From Ideonella sp. (lineage in GTDB: Bacteria; Pseudomonadota; Gammaproteobacteria; Burkholderiales; Burkholderiaceae_C), in contig JABTUY010000001.1 in assembly GCA_015075165.1 (NCBI GenBank), positions 1 through 64,000 of the forward strand: 64,000 nt of DNA. The letters are read 5' to 3'. The position numbers and the translations under genes were made by a program. This document shows positions 28,734 through 37,010 of the stretch, piece after piece. The notes below the pieces were generated by a model that was given only the letters and a program-made list of their open reading frames with translations, ran no database searches and had not been told where the DNA came from. Position 1 is the stretch's first letter, and each line of letters opens with the position of its first letter.

Positions 28734-29987
28734 TCAGCCGGCCTGCCGCACCACCCGCTGCGGGAACGGGATCTCGACACCCTGCTCGTTCAGGCAGCGC
28801 AGCAGCGCAAAGTTGACGTCGCTGCGCACGTTGCCTTCGCCGTTGTGCACGTCGCCGATCCAGAAGCCGATCGTCAGCTCGAGCCCGTCGGCGGCGAATG
28901 CCGACAGCTGCACCGCGGCCGGATGCTCCGGCAGCACGCGCGGCACCGCCATCACGGCGGCACGCAGTTTCGGGATCAGGGCGTCGAGGTCGGTGCCGTA
29001 GGCCACCTGTACCACGGTCGACACCGCCACCTTCGGGTCGGCGAACGACAGGTTCTCGACCCGTTGCGTGGTCATCATCTCGTTGGGCACGATCGATTCG
29101 CGGCCGTTGGCCGCGCGCACCACGGTGTAGCGCGTGGTGATGTCGCTGATGCGGCCCTCGAAGCCGTCGACCTTCACCACGTCGCCGATGCGCAGGCTGC
29201 GCTCGGCCAGGATCACGAAGCCGGACACATAGTTGGCCGCCAGCTTCTGCAGGCCCAGGCCGATGCCGACGCCGATCGCGCCGCCGAGCACCGACAACGC
29301 GGTCAGCGGAATGCCGGCCGCCGACAGCGCCACCAGCACGCCCACCAGCAGCAGCAACGCGCGCGTGGCGTTGGCCGCGATCTTGCGCACCGACAGGTCG
29401 ACCCGCTGGGCCGCGAGCAGTCGCGCCTCGATCGCCGCCGACAGCCACAGCATCAGCAGCAGCGCGGCGCCGGCGGTCAACACGCCCTCGGTCAGGCTGC
29501 GCAGCGACACTTCGCTGCCCGCGATCTTCCAGCGCAGCGCCTCCATCTCGACCAGCACCGCAGGCAGCAGATCGGTCACCCACAGCACCAGCACGATCCA
29601 CACCAGCCACGACAGCGTGCGCTCGATCGCGCGCACCGCGGTCGAGTTGGGGAACGCCACCCGCAGCACACGCGCCACCACGCGGATGAGGGCCAGGCTG
29701 GCCAGGATCGGCACCGCCAGCTTCAGCACCGCGATCGGCAGCAGCTTGGCCAGCGCGCTGCGCGCGGCCACTGCGAGGCCGAGTGCCAGCAGCGGGAACA
29801 GCACGCCGTCGATGCCGCGCTCGCCGAACCAGATGCTGCCTGGCGCACGCCGGCGTGCCAGCCGCACCACAGCCCAGGCGAACAGCAGGCACGCGGCGAG
29901 CACCGCCACCTCGGCCAGCGCCGCGGGCCGGTTCAGCTCGGCGAACACCTCGGCCAGCGACTGGCCGGCTTGCAGGTCAGCAGCCAT
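28734..29987 (-). CDS. Mechanosensitive ion channel, MscS family
   Basis: This 417-residue inner-membrane protein is a small-conductance mechanosensitive channel homologue. Several hydrophobic helices fill the N-terminal half (about residues 25-215). The pore-type helix is GGAIGVGIGLGLQKLAANYVSG at about 235-256, followed by the MscS beta domain (IGDVVKVDGFEGRISDITTR), a conserved signature, and a mixed C-terminal domain. The N-terminal part has more helices than E. coli MscS. A role in release of solutes on hypo-osmotic shock is family knowledge. It is convergent with fumA and begins 49 bases upstream of the next gene's stop. Confidence 0.9.
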   Translation of the reverse strand: MAADLQAGQSLAEVFAELNRPAALAEVAVLAACLLFAWAVVRLARRRAPGSIWFGERGIDGVLFPLLALGLAVAARSALAKLLPIAVLKLAVPILASLALIRVVARVLRVAFPNSTAVRAIERTLSWLVWIVLVLWVTDLLPAVLVEMEALRWKIAGSEVSLRSLTEGVLTAGAALLLMLWLSAAIEARLLAAQRVDLSVRKIAANATRALLLLVGVLVALSAAGIPLTALSVLGGAIGVGIGLGLQKLAANYVSGFVILAERSLRIGDVVKVDGFEGRISDITTRYTVVRAANGRESIVPNEMMTTQRVENLSFADPKVAVSTVVQVAYGTDLDALIPKLRAAVMAVPRVLPEHPAAVQLSAFAADGLELTIGFWIGDVHNGEGNVRSDVNFALLRCLNEQGVEIPFPQRVVRQAG

Positions 29988-30002
29988 CGGGCGGCGCGCG
30001 CG

Positions 30003-30938
30003 TCACACCTCGGCCAGCACGCGCAGGTGCGCGGCCACGCTGCGCGCCAGCGCGCCGAGGTTGTAGCCGCCTTCGAGGCACGAGACGATGCGCCCCTGGG
30101 CATGACGGTCAGCCACCGCCTTGATGCGCCGCGTGATCCATTCGTAGTCGGCCTCGACCAGGCCCATCTGGCCGAGCTCGTCCTCGCGATGCGCGTCGAA
30201 GCCGGCCGAGACGAACACCATCTGCGGCGCGAACGCCTCCAGGCGCGGCATCCAGTTGGCCTCGATCAGGCCGCGCAGTTCGGGGCCGCGGGTGTACGGC
30301 GGCACCGGCAGGTTGACCATGTTGGTGCCCTTGGGCACCGTGCCGCTGCCGGGGTACAGCGGGTGCTGGAAGAAGCTGACCATCAGCACACGCTCGTCGC
30401 CGGCGATGATGTCTTCGGTGCCGTTGCCGTGGTGCACGTCGAAGTCGACGATCGCCACACGCTCGAGGCCGAGCACATCGAGCGCATGGCGCGCAGCCAC
30501 CGCCACGTTGTTGTAGAAGCAGAAGCCCATCGCGGTGTCGCGCGTCGCATGGTGGCCCGGCGGCCGCACGGCGCAGAACGCCACCGTGGCTTCGCCGCCC
30601 ACCACCGCCTCGGTGGCGGCCACGGCCGCGCCGGCGGCGCGCTGCGCGGCGCGCCGCGTCTGCGGGCAGGCGATGGTGTCGGGGTCGAACGCGTGGTGCT
30701 CCTGGCGCGCCTCGATATCCGCCAGCACGGCATCGAGCTCGCTCACGTAGCCGGCGGTGTGCGCGCGCTGCAGCGCCGCCGTGTCGACCAGCGGCGCATC
30801 GCGGAACTGCAGTGCGGTGTCGAGCCCGGTGGCGCGCAGGTGATCGCTGATCGCATCGAGCCGCGCGGCGCACTCCGGGTGCCCTCGACCCATATCGTGC
30901 AAACGGCACTCGGGGTGGCTGAACACGAGGGTGGGCAT
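30003..30938 (-). CDS. Class II histone deacetylase family / acetylpolyamine amidohydrolase-like protein
   Basis: This 311-residue zinc hydrolase belongs to the histone deacetylase superfamily; in bacteria such enzymes usually remove acyl groups from polyamines, small molecules or proteins. Active-site residues are visible: His129 and His130 in RPPGHHA, the zinc ligands Asp167 and His169 in DFDVHHGNGT, Asp248 in SAGFDAHRED, and Tyr292 in EGGYNLG. No signal peptide. It is divergent from the MoxR gene across only 34 bases, so promoters overlap. Substrate is unknown; acetoin utilisation protein is another common but weak name for this family. Confidence 0.9.
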   Translation of the reverse strand: MPTLVFSHPECRLHDMGRGHPECAARLDAISDHLRATGLDTALQFRDAPLVDTAALQRAHTAGYVSELDAVLADIEARQEHHAFDPDTIACPQTRRAAQRAAGAAVAATEAVVGGEATVAFCAVRPPGHHATRDTAMGFCFYNNVAVAARHALDVLGLERVAIVDFDVHHGNGTEDIIAGDERVLMVSFFQHPLYPGSGTVPKGTNMVNLPVPPYTRGPELRGLIEANWMPRLEAFAPQMVFVSAGFDAHREDELGQMGLVEADYEWITRRIKAVADRHAQGRIVSCLEGGYNLGALARSVAAHLRVLAEV

Positions 30939-30972
30939 TCGGGGTCTCGGGCTTTTGGGGTATGTTCGTCGG

Positions 30973-31902
<930 letters not shown>

Positions 31903-31968
31903 ACGCCGTGCGAGCCCCTCGTTCGCGCCCGGCCGCGCGCCGCGGCGCGTCGGGCTGAAGGGGCTGCG

Positions 31969-32910
31969 ATGCTCGCCGAACGCGTGCGCGCGTGGTTCGA
32001 GGGGCGCCTGCCGATCAGCGACAGCCACACGCTGAGCCAGCGCAACATCTACATCGTGCCGACCAAGGCCGGTTTCGCGTTCGCGCTGACGCTGCTGATG
32101 ATGCTGGTGGCGTCGATCAACTACCAGCTCAATCTGGGATATCTGCTGACTTTCCTGCTGGCCGGCAGCGCGCTGGTGTCGATGCACCTGACGCACGGCA
32201 CGCTGCGCGGCCTCACGTTGCGCGTGAAGCCGCCGGCTGCGGTGTTCCTCGGCGACAGCGCCGAGGTCGAGGTGGTGCTCAGCAGCCCCGGTGCGATGCG
32301 CCACGGCATCGGGCTGTCGGTGAACCGCGTGCGGCCGCGCTCGTTCGCCTTCTGCGACGTGCCGGCCGAGGGCAGCGCCAGCGCGCGCGTGCGCTTCATC
32401 CCCGGCCAGCGCGGCCTCGCGGGCGTGCCGACGCTGCTGGCCGAGACGAGATTCCCGCTCGGCCTGTTCCGCGCCTGGACGCTGTGGCGGCCGGCGGCGC
32501 AGGTGCTGGTATACCCGAAGCCCGAGGACCCGCCGGCGCCGCTGCCGGCCGGCCAGGCGGTGTCGGGCGTGACGCATTCGGCGCGTGCCACCGAAGGCGG
32601 CGAGTTCGACGGCGTGCGCAGCTACCGCCGCGGCGACGCACTGCGCCGCATCGTGTGGAAGAAGGCCGCGAAGACCGGCGAGCTGGTGAGCCGCGACACC
32701 AGCGAGAACGCCAACCGCGAGCTGTGGCTCGACTTCGACCGCGCCGGCCTGACGCAGGACGAGGCCCGCCTGTCGCGCCTGGCGGCGTGGACGCTGGCCG
32801 CCGAGCGCAGCGGCATCGCGTTCGGCCTGCGCATTCCGGGCCGCGAGCTGATGCCGGCGCAGGGCGAGGCGCAGCGCCGCGCCGCGCTCGAGGCGCTGGC
32901 GCTGTGGTGA
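31969..32910 (+). CDS. DUF58 domain-containing protein
   Basis: This 313-residue protein is a DUF58 family member, the usual partner of MoxR ATPases. Two hydrophobic segments lie near the N-terminus (about residues 28-65: AGFAFALTLLMMLVA and LLTFLLAGSALVSM), then a beta-rich region, and the DUF58 signature EFDGVRSYRRGDALRRIVWKKAAKTG at about 205-230. The exact function is unknown; vWA-like metal-binding is not clear. It is the second gene of the MoxR-DUF58-transglutaminase operon. Confidence 0.9.
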   Translation: MLAERVRAWFEGRLPISDSHTLSQRNIYIVPTKAGFAFALTLLMMLVASINYQLNLGYLLTFLLAGSALVSMHLTHGTLRGLTLRVKPPAAVFLGDSAEVEVVLSSPGAMRHGIGLSVNRVRPRSFAFCDVPAEGSASARVRFIPGQRGLAGVPTLLAETRFPLGLFRAWTLWRPAAQVLVYPKPEDPPAPLPAGQAVSGVTHSARATEGGEFDGVRSYRRGDALRRIVWKKAAKTGELVSRDTSENANRELWLDFDRAGLTQDEARLSRLAAWTLAAERSGIAFGLRIPGRELMPAQGEAQRRAALEALALW

Positions 32911-32917
32911 GGCGCTG

Positions 32918-34999
32918 ATGGCCTGGATCGAAACCTCGATGCCGCGCTGGCCGGGCTGGCGCAACCTGCCGCGCGAGACGCGCGACACCTTGTTCCTGCT
33001 GGCGGTGATCGGCTGGACCATCGCGCCGCATCTGGCGCGGCTGCCGTGGTGGTGCGTGGCGCTCAGCGCGCTGGTGCTGGTGTGGCGCGCGCATCTCGCG
33101 CTGGCCAACCTGCGGCTGCCCGGCCGCGTGCCGATCATCGTGCTGCTGCTGGTGGCCGCATCGCTGACGTTCTGGAGCGAGCAGAGCCTGTTCGGCAAGG
33201 AGGCCGGCGTCACGCTGCTGGTGGTGCTGATGTCGCTGAAGACGCTCGAGCTGCGCGCGCGGCGCGACGCGCTGGTGGTGTTCTTCCTCGGCTTCTTTCT
33301 CGTGCTGACGCACTTTCTCTACTCGCAATCGCTGCCTACTGCGCTGGCGATGCTGGTCTCGGTGTGGGGCCTGCTGACGGCGCTGGTGCTGGCGCATATG
33401 CCGGTGGGCAAGCCGTCGCTGCGGCGCGCCGGCGCGCTGGCCGCGCGCAGTGCGCTGCTCGGTGCGCCGCTGATGGTCGTGCTGTTCATGCTGTTTCCGC
33501 GCATCGGCCCGCTGTGGGGCATGCCGCAGGACGCAATGGGCCGCACCGGCCTGTCGGGCACGCTGCGCCTGGGCGGCGTGGCCGAGGTCGCCAACGACGA
33601 TGCGGTGGCGTTTCGCATCCGCTTCGACGACGGCGCCCTGCCCGATCCGAACACGCTGTACTTCCGCGGCCCGGTGCTGACACGCTTCGACGGCATCGAA
33701 TGGCGGCAGCGGCCGGCGAGCGCGCACGCGAGCCCGCCCGCGATCCGCACGCTCGGCCCCGGCATCGGCTACGAGATCACGCTCGAGCCGCTGCGCCTGC
33801 CGCTGCTGCCGACGCTCGAGGTCACGCCGGCCACCGCCGAGGCGGCGCCACAGCTCGACGGCTATGCAGCGTCGCTGCGCCCCGACCTGCAGTGGCAGAC
33901 CGACCGCATCGTCTCGGATCGCGTGCGCTACCGCGCGCGGGCCTGGCCGCGGTTCCAGGTCGGGCGCACCGACGGTGGCGGCCCCGAGCTGGGCGAGGCG
34001 CTGCAGTTGCCGGCCGGCTTCAACCCGCTGACGCGCGCGTGGGCCAACGAGTTTCGCCAGCGCAACGGCCTCGAGCTGGCCAGCCCTAGCGCGCTCGCCG
34101 ACGCGGTGCTGGGCTACATCCGCAGCGAGGGCTTCAGCTACACGCTGGCGCCGGGCACCTACGGCCGCGACGCGGTCGACGAGTTCTGGCTCGACCGGCG
34201 CGCCGGCTTCTGCGAGCACTTCGCGGTGTCGTTCGCCGTCGTGATGCGCGCGATGGGCGTGCCCGCACGCGTGGTCACCGGCTACCAAGGCGCCGAGCGC
34301 GTGCTGCGCGAGGGCTACTACATCGTGCGCCAGAGCCATGCCCATGCCTGGGCCGAGATCTGGCAGACCGGCCGCGGCTGGATCCGCGTCGACCCGACGG
34401 CGGCGGTGGCGCCCGACCGCGTCAGCCTGGGCCGCAACCTCGAGCCGCCGCCAGGGTTGGTGACCAGCACGCTGCGCAGCGTCAGCCCGGAGCTGCTGGC
34501 GGAACTGCGCGCAGCCTGGGAGACGGTGAACAACCGCTGGAACCAATGGGTGCTGAACTACTCGCGCACGCAGCAGTTCGACCTGCTGCAACGCATCGGT
34601 GTCGGCTCGCCCGATTGGCAGGCGCTTGGCATGACCCTGCTCGGCCTGCTGATCGCCGGCGCGCTGGCGGGCGCCGCCTGGGCGCTGTGGGATCGCAACC
34701 GTCAGGATCCGTGGCTGCGTCAGCAGGCGCAGGTGCGCGCGGTGCTGGCTTCGCTCGGCGTGCCGGCGCAGCCGTGCGACCCGCCGCGCCGCCTGGCCGA
34801 GCGTCTGCGGGCACAACTCGGCGAGCGCGGTGACGCGCTGGCCTACCAGCTCGACATCCTCGACCTCGCGCGCTACGGGCCGCATGCACGGCGTCGGCCC
34901 GATCGCGCATGGTGGCGGCGCTTCGCGTTCGAGGCGATGCGCTTGCGCCCGGGCAGCACAATCGGCCGGCTGCAGGCACTCGCGACGCCGCCGCGATAA
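32918..34999 (+). CDS. DUF3488 and transglutaminase-like domain protein (TgpA-like)
   Basis: This 693-residue inner-membrane protein resembles TgpA of Pseudomonas. The N-terminal half has about six hydrophobic helices (DUF3488). A periplasmic papain-like transglutaminase domain follows, with the triad C432 (GFCEHFAVSF), H476 (SHAHAWAEIW) and D492 (RVDPTAAVAPDR). Another membrane segment lies near residues 570-590 (LLGLLIAGALAGAAWALW), and then a cytoplasmic tail. Proteolytic or cross-linking activity is possible. It lies seven bases after DUF58, so it is co-transcribed with the MoxR system, and a lytic transglycosylase starts nine bases after it. Confidence 0.93.
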   Translation: MAWIETSMPRWPGWRNLPRETRDTLFLLAVIGWTIAPHLARLPWWCVALSALVLVWRAHLALANLRLPGRVPIIVLLLVAASLTFWSEQSLFGKEAGVTLLVVLMSLKTLELRARRDALVVFFLGFFLVLTHFLYSQSLPTALAMLVSVWGLLTALVLAHMPVGKPSLRRAGALAARSALLGAPLMVVLFMLFPRIGPLWGMPQDAMGRTGLSGTLRLGGVAEVANDDAVAFRIRFDDGALPDPNTLYFRGPVLTRFDGIEWRQRPASAHASPPAIRTLGPGIGYEITLEPLRLPLLPTLEVTPATAEAAPQLDGYAASLRPDLQWQTDRIVSDRVRYRARAWPRFQVGRTDGGGPELGEALQLPAGFNPLTRAWANEFRQRNGLELASPSALADAVLGYIRSEGFSYTLAPGTYGRDAVDEFWLDRRAGFCEHFAVSFAVVMRAMGVPARVVTGYQGAERVLREGYYIVRQSHAHAWAEIWQTGRGWIRVDPTAAVAPDRVSLGRNLEPPPGLVTSTLRSVSPELLAELRAAWETVNNRWNQWVLNYSRTQQFDLLQRIGVGSPDWQALGMTLLGLLIAGALAGAAWALWDRNRQDPWLRQQAQVRAVLASLGVPAQPCDPPRRLAERLRAQLGERGDALAYQLDILDLARYGPHARRRPDRAWWRRFAFEAMRLRPGSTIGRLQALATPPR

Positions 35000-35007
35000 T
35001 CGATCGC

Positions 35008-36081
35008 ATGCAACGACGACGCCTCGCTGTCGCGACCGTGGCCGCTGCCGGCTCGCTCGCGCTGCCGCTCGGCGTGCGCGCCGCTGCGGCGGGCGGCAGC
35101 GGCCGGCGCAACGGCCACCACCGCAGCGCCGACGCCGGTCGAGCGTACGGCCGCCGGCCCGATGTGCTGCAGGCGGCGCAGGACTTCGCGCAGCAACTCG
35201 GCCTCGACCTCGGCTGGATCGAGGCCACGCTGGCGCAGGCGCGCCATGTTGCCGCAGTGGCGCAGCTGATCATGCCGCCGGCCACCGCGTCGGCGAAGAA
35301 CTGGGCCGCCTACCGCGCGCGCTTCGTCGAGACGCGGCGCGTCGACGCCGGCGCGCAATGGTGGCGCGACAACGCCAGCTGGCTCGACAGCGCCCAAGAG
35401 CGCTTCGGCGTGCCGGCCGAGATCGTGGTCGGCATCGTCGGCGTCGAGACCTTCTACGGCCGCATCACCGGCGGTTTTCGCGTGCTCGACGCGTTGGCCA
35501 CGCTGACCTTCGATTTTCCGCGCGGGCGCAGCGACCGCAGCCCGTTCTTCCGTTCCGAGCTGGCCGAGTTCCTGCGGCTGGCGCAGCGCGAAGGCTGGGA
35601 CCCGCAGGCGCTAAAGGGTTCGTTCGCCGGTGCGATCGGCCTGCCGCAGTTCATGCCCAGCAGCATCACGAACTACGCGATCGACTTCGACGACGATGGT
35701 CGCATCGATCTGCTGACCAGCAGCGCCGACGTGGCCGGCAGCGTGGCACACTTCCTCGCCGAGCACGGCTGGCGACGCGCGATGCCGACTCACTATGACG
35801 TGCAGCCGCCCGATGACATCGTCGAACGCGCGACGCTGCTGGTGCCCGACATCGTGCCCAGCTTCACGCCGGCGCAGATGGCCGCACGCGGCGCGCGGCT
35901 CGACGACGCGGCGCAGCAGCACGAGGGCGCGCTGGCGCTGATCGAGCTGCGCAACGCCGACGACCCGCCCAGCTACGTGGCCGGCACGCAGAACTTCTAC
36001 GCGCTGACGCGCTACAACGCGTCGAGCTACTACGCGATGGCGGTGATCGAGCTCGGCCGTGCGGTGGCGGCGGCGCGCTGA
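35008..36081 (+). CDS. mltB: Lytic murein transglycosylase B (MltB-like)
   Basis: This 357-residue periplasmic enzyme cleaves peptidoglycan glycan strands to anhydro-muropeptides. The catalytic Glu147 lies in GIVGVETFYGRITGGFRVLD, and further family motifs are FPRGRSDRSPFF, GSFAGAIGLPQFMPSS and ITNYAIDFDDDG, which closely follow MltB. The N-terminal signal peptide has three Arg before the hydrophobic core (MQRRRLAVATVAAAGSLALP), so export may be by Tat or Sec. There is no lipobox Cys, unlike E. coli MltB. The gene starts nine bases after the transglutaminase gene and is probably the last of that operon. It is convergent with a second transglutaminase. Confidence 0.92.
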   Translation: MQRRRLAVATVAAAGSLALPLGVRAAAAGGSGRRNGHHRSADAGRAYGRRPDVLQAAQDFAQQLGLDLGWIEATLAQARHVAAVAQLIMPPATASAKNWAAYRARFVETRRVDAGAQWWRDNASWLDSAQERFGVPAEIVVGIVGVETFYGRITGGFRVLDALATLTFDFPRGRSDRSPFFRSELAEFLRLAQREGWDPQALKGSFAGAIGLPQFMPSSITNYAIDFDDDGRIDLLTSSADVAGSVAHFLAEHGWRRAMPTHYDVQPPDDIVERATLLVPDIVPSFTPAQMAARGARLDDAAQQHEGALALIELRNADDPPSYVAGTQNFYALTRYNASSYYAMAVIELGRAVAAAR

Positions 36082-36088
36082 CGCGGCG

Positions 36089-36997
36089 TCACACCGGCTC
36101 GACCGTCACCTGCACCTGCGGCACCGCCGCGGTGCCGCCGCGGATCACACCGCGCAGCGGCGCCACGTCGCCGTAGTCGCGACCCCAAGCCAGCGTGATG
36201 TGCGCGAGCGCGGGCCGCAGGTTGTTCGTCGGGTCGAAGTCGACCCAGCCGTTCGCAGGACACCACACCGACACCCACGCGTGCGACGCCTCGCTGCCGA
36301 CCAGCCGGCCGTGGCCCGCCGGCGGCTGCGTCGACAAGTAGCCGCTGACGTAGCGTGCGGCAAGACCCATCGAGCGGCAGGCCGCGATCATCACGTGTGC
36401 GAAATCCTGGCACACGCCGCGCCGCGCCTGCAACGCCTGCTGCGCCGGCGTGGTCACGTCGGTGCTGTCGACGCGGTACTCGAACTCGCCGTGCACACGC
36501 TCCATCAGCGCCTGCGCCGCCTCGAGCAGTGGCCGTCCGGGCGTGAAGACGCCTGCGGCGAAGCGAACGAACTCCCGCGCGCGTGGCGCGCGCGGCGAGT
36601 CGAGCGCGAACTCGCACGCCGGCGGCATTGTGCGGCCGGCGCGATAGCGCAGCGCAGCAGCCACCTGCTGCCACGGCGGGCTCGCGAGCGCAACCGGCAC
36701 GGGCGCTGTCAGCGTCGCCTGGAACGTCGACAGCACGTCGAGCTGCTCGTGCACGCGTGCGTGGCTGAAGCCGTGACGCCAGTTGCCGAACACGTCGGCG
36801 CTGGCATCGATCGCGTGGGCGCCGCCATCGGGCTCGGGCTGCACCTCGAGCCGCCAGCCCGACACCCGCTGCTGCGCCGTGTCGCGCGGCCGCAGATGAA
36901 CCAGGTGATGCGCCAGTTCCACCGGCGCCGCGTGCACATAGCGCGTGCGGTGCCGCACGTGCAACGTGGCCTGCAAGCCGCTCATCGACCCGCTCAT
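36089..36997 (-). CDS. Transglutaminase family protein (COG1305)
   Basis: This 302-residue protein has an N-terminal beta-sandwich domain (DUF2126-like neighbour families often carry the same region; here HVRHRTRYVHAAPVELAHH) and a C-terminal transglutaminase-like protease domain. The catalytic Cys lies in GVCQDFAHVMIAACR, His in SHAWVSVWCP, and Asp in WVDFDPTNN. It has no signal peptide. It is the last gene of a leftward set after the ATP-grasp/alpha-E fusion, with 13 bases between. The alternative ATG at 36985 would remove four residues. This arrangement, ATP-grasp plus alpha-E plus transglutaminase, is a known but biochemically uncharacterised partnership. Confidence 0.88.
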   Translation of the reverse strand: MSGSMSGLQATLHVRHRTRYVHAAPVELAHHLVHLRPRDTAQQRVSGWRLEVQPEPDGGAHAIDASADVFGNWRHGFSHARVHEQLDVLSTFQATLTAPVPVALASPPWQQVAAALRYRAGRTMPPACEFALDSPRAPRAREFVRFAAGVFTPGRPLLEAAQALMERVHGEFEYRVDSTDVTTPAQQALQARRGVCQDFAHVMIAACRSMGLAARYVSGYLSTQPPAGHGRLVGSEASHAWVSVWCPANGWVDFDPTNNLRPALAHITLAWGRDYGDVAPLRGVIRGGTAAVPQVQVTVEPV

Positions 36998-37010
36998 CGA
37001 ACGGCACCCT

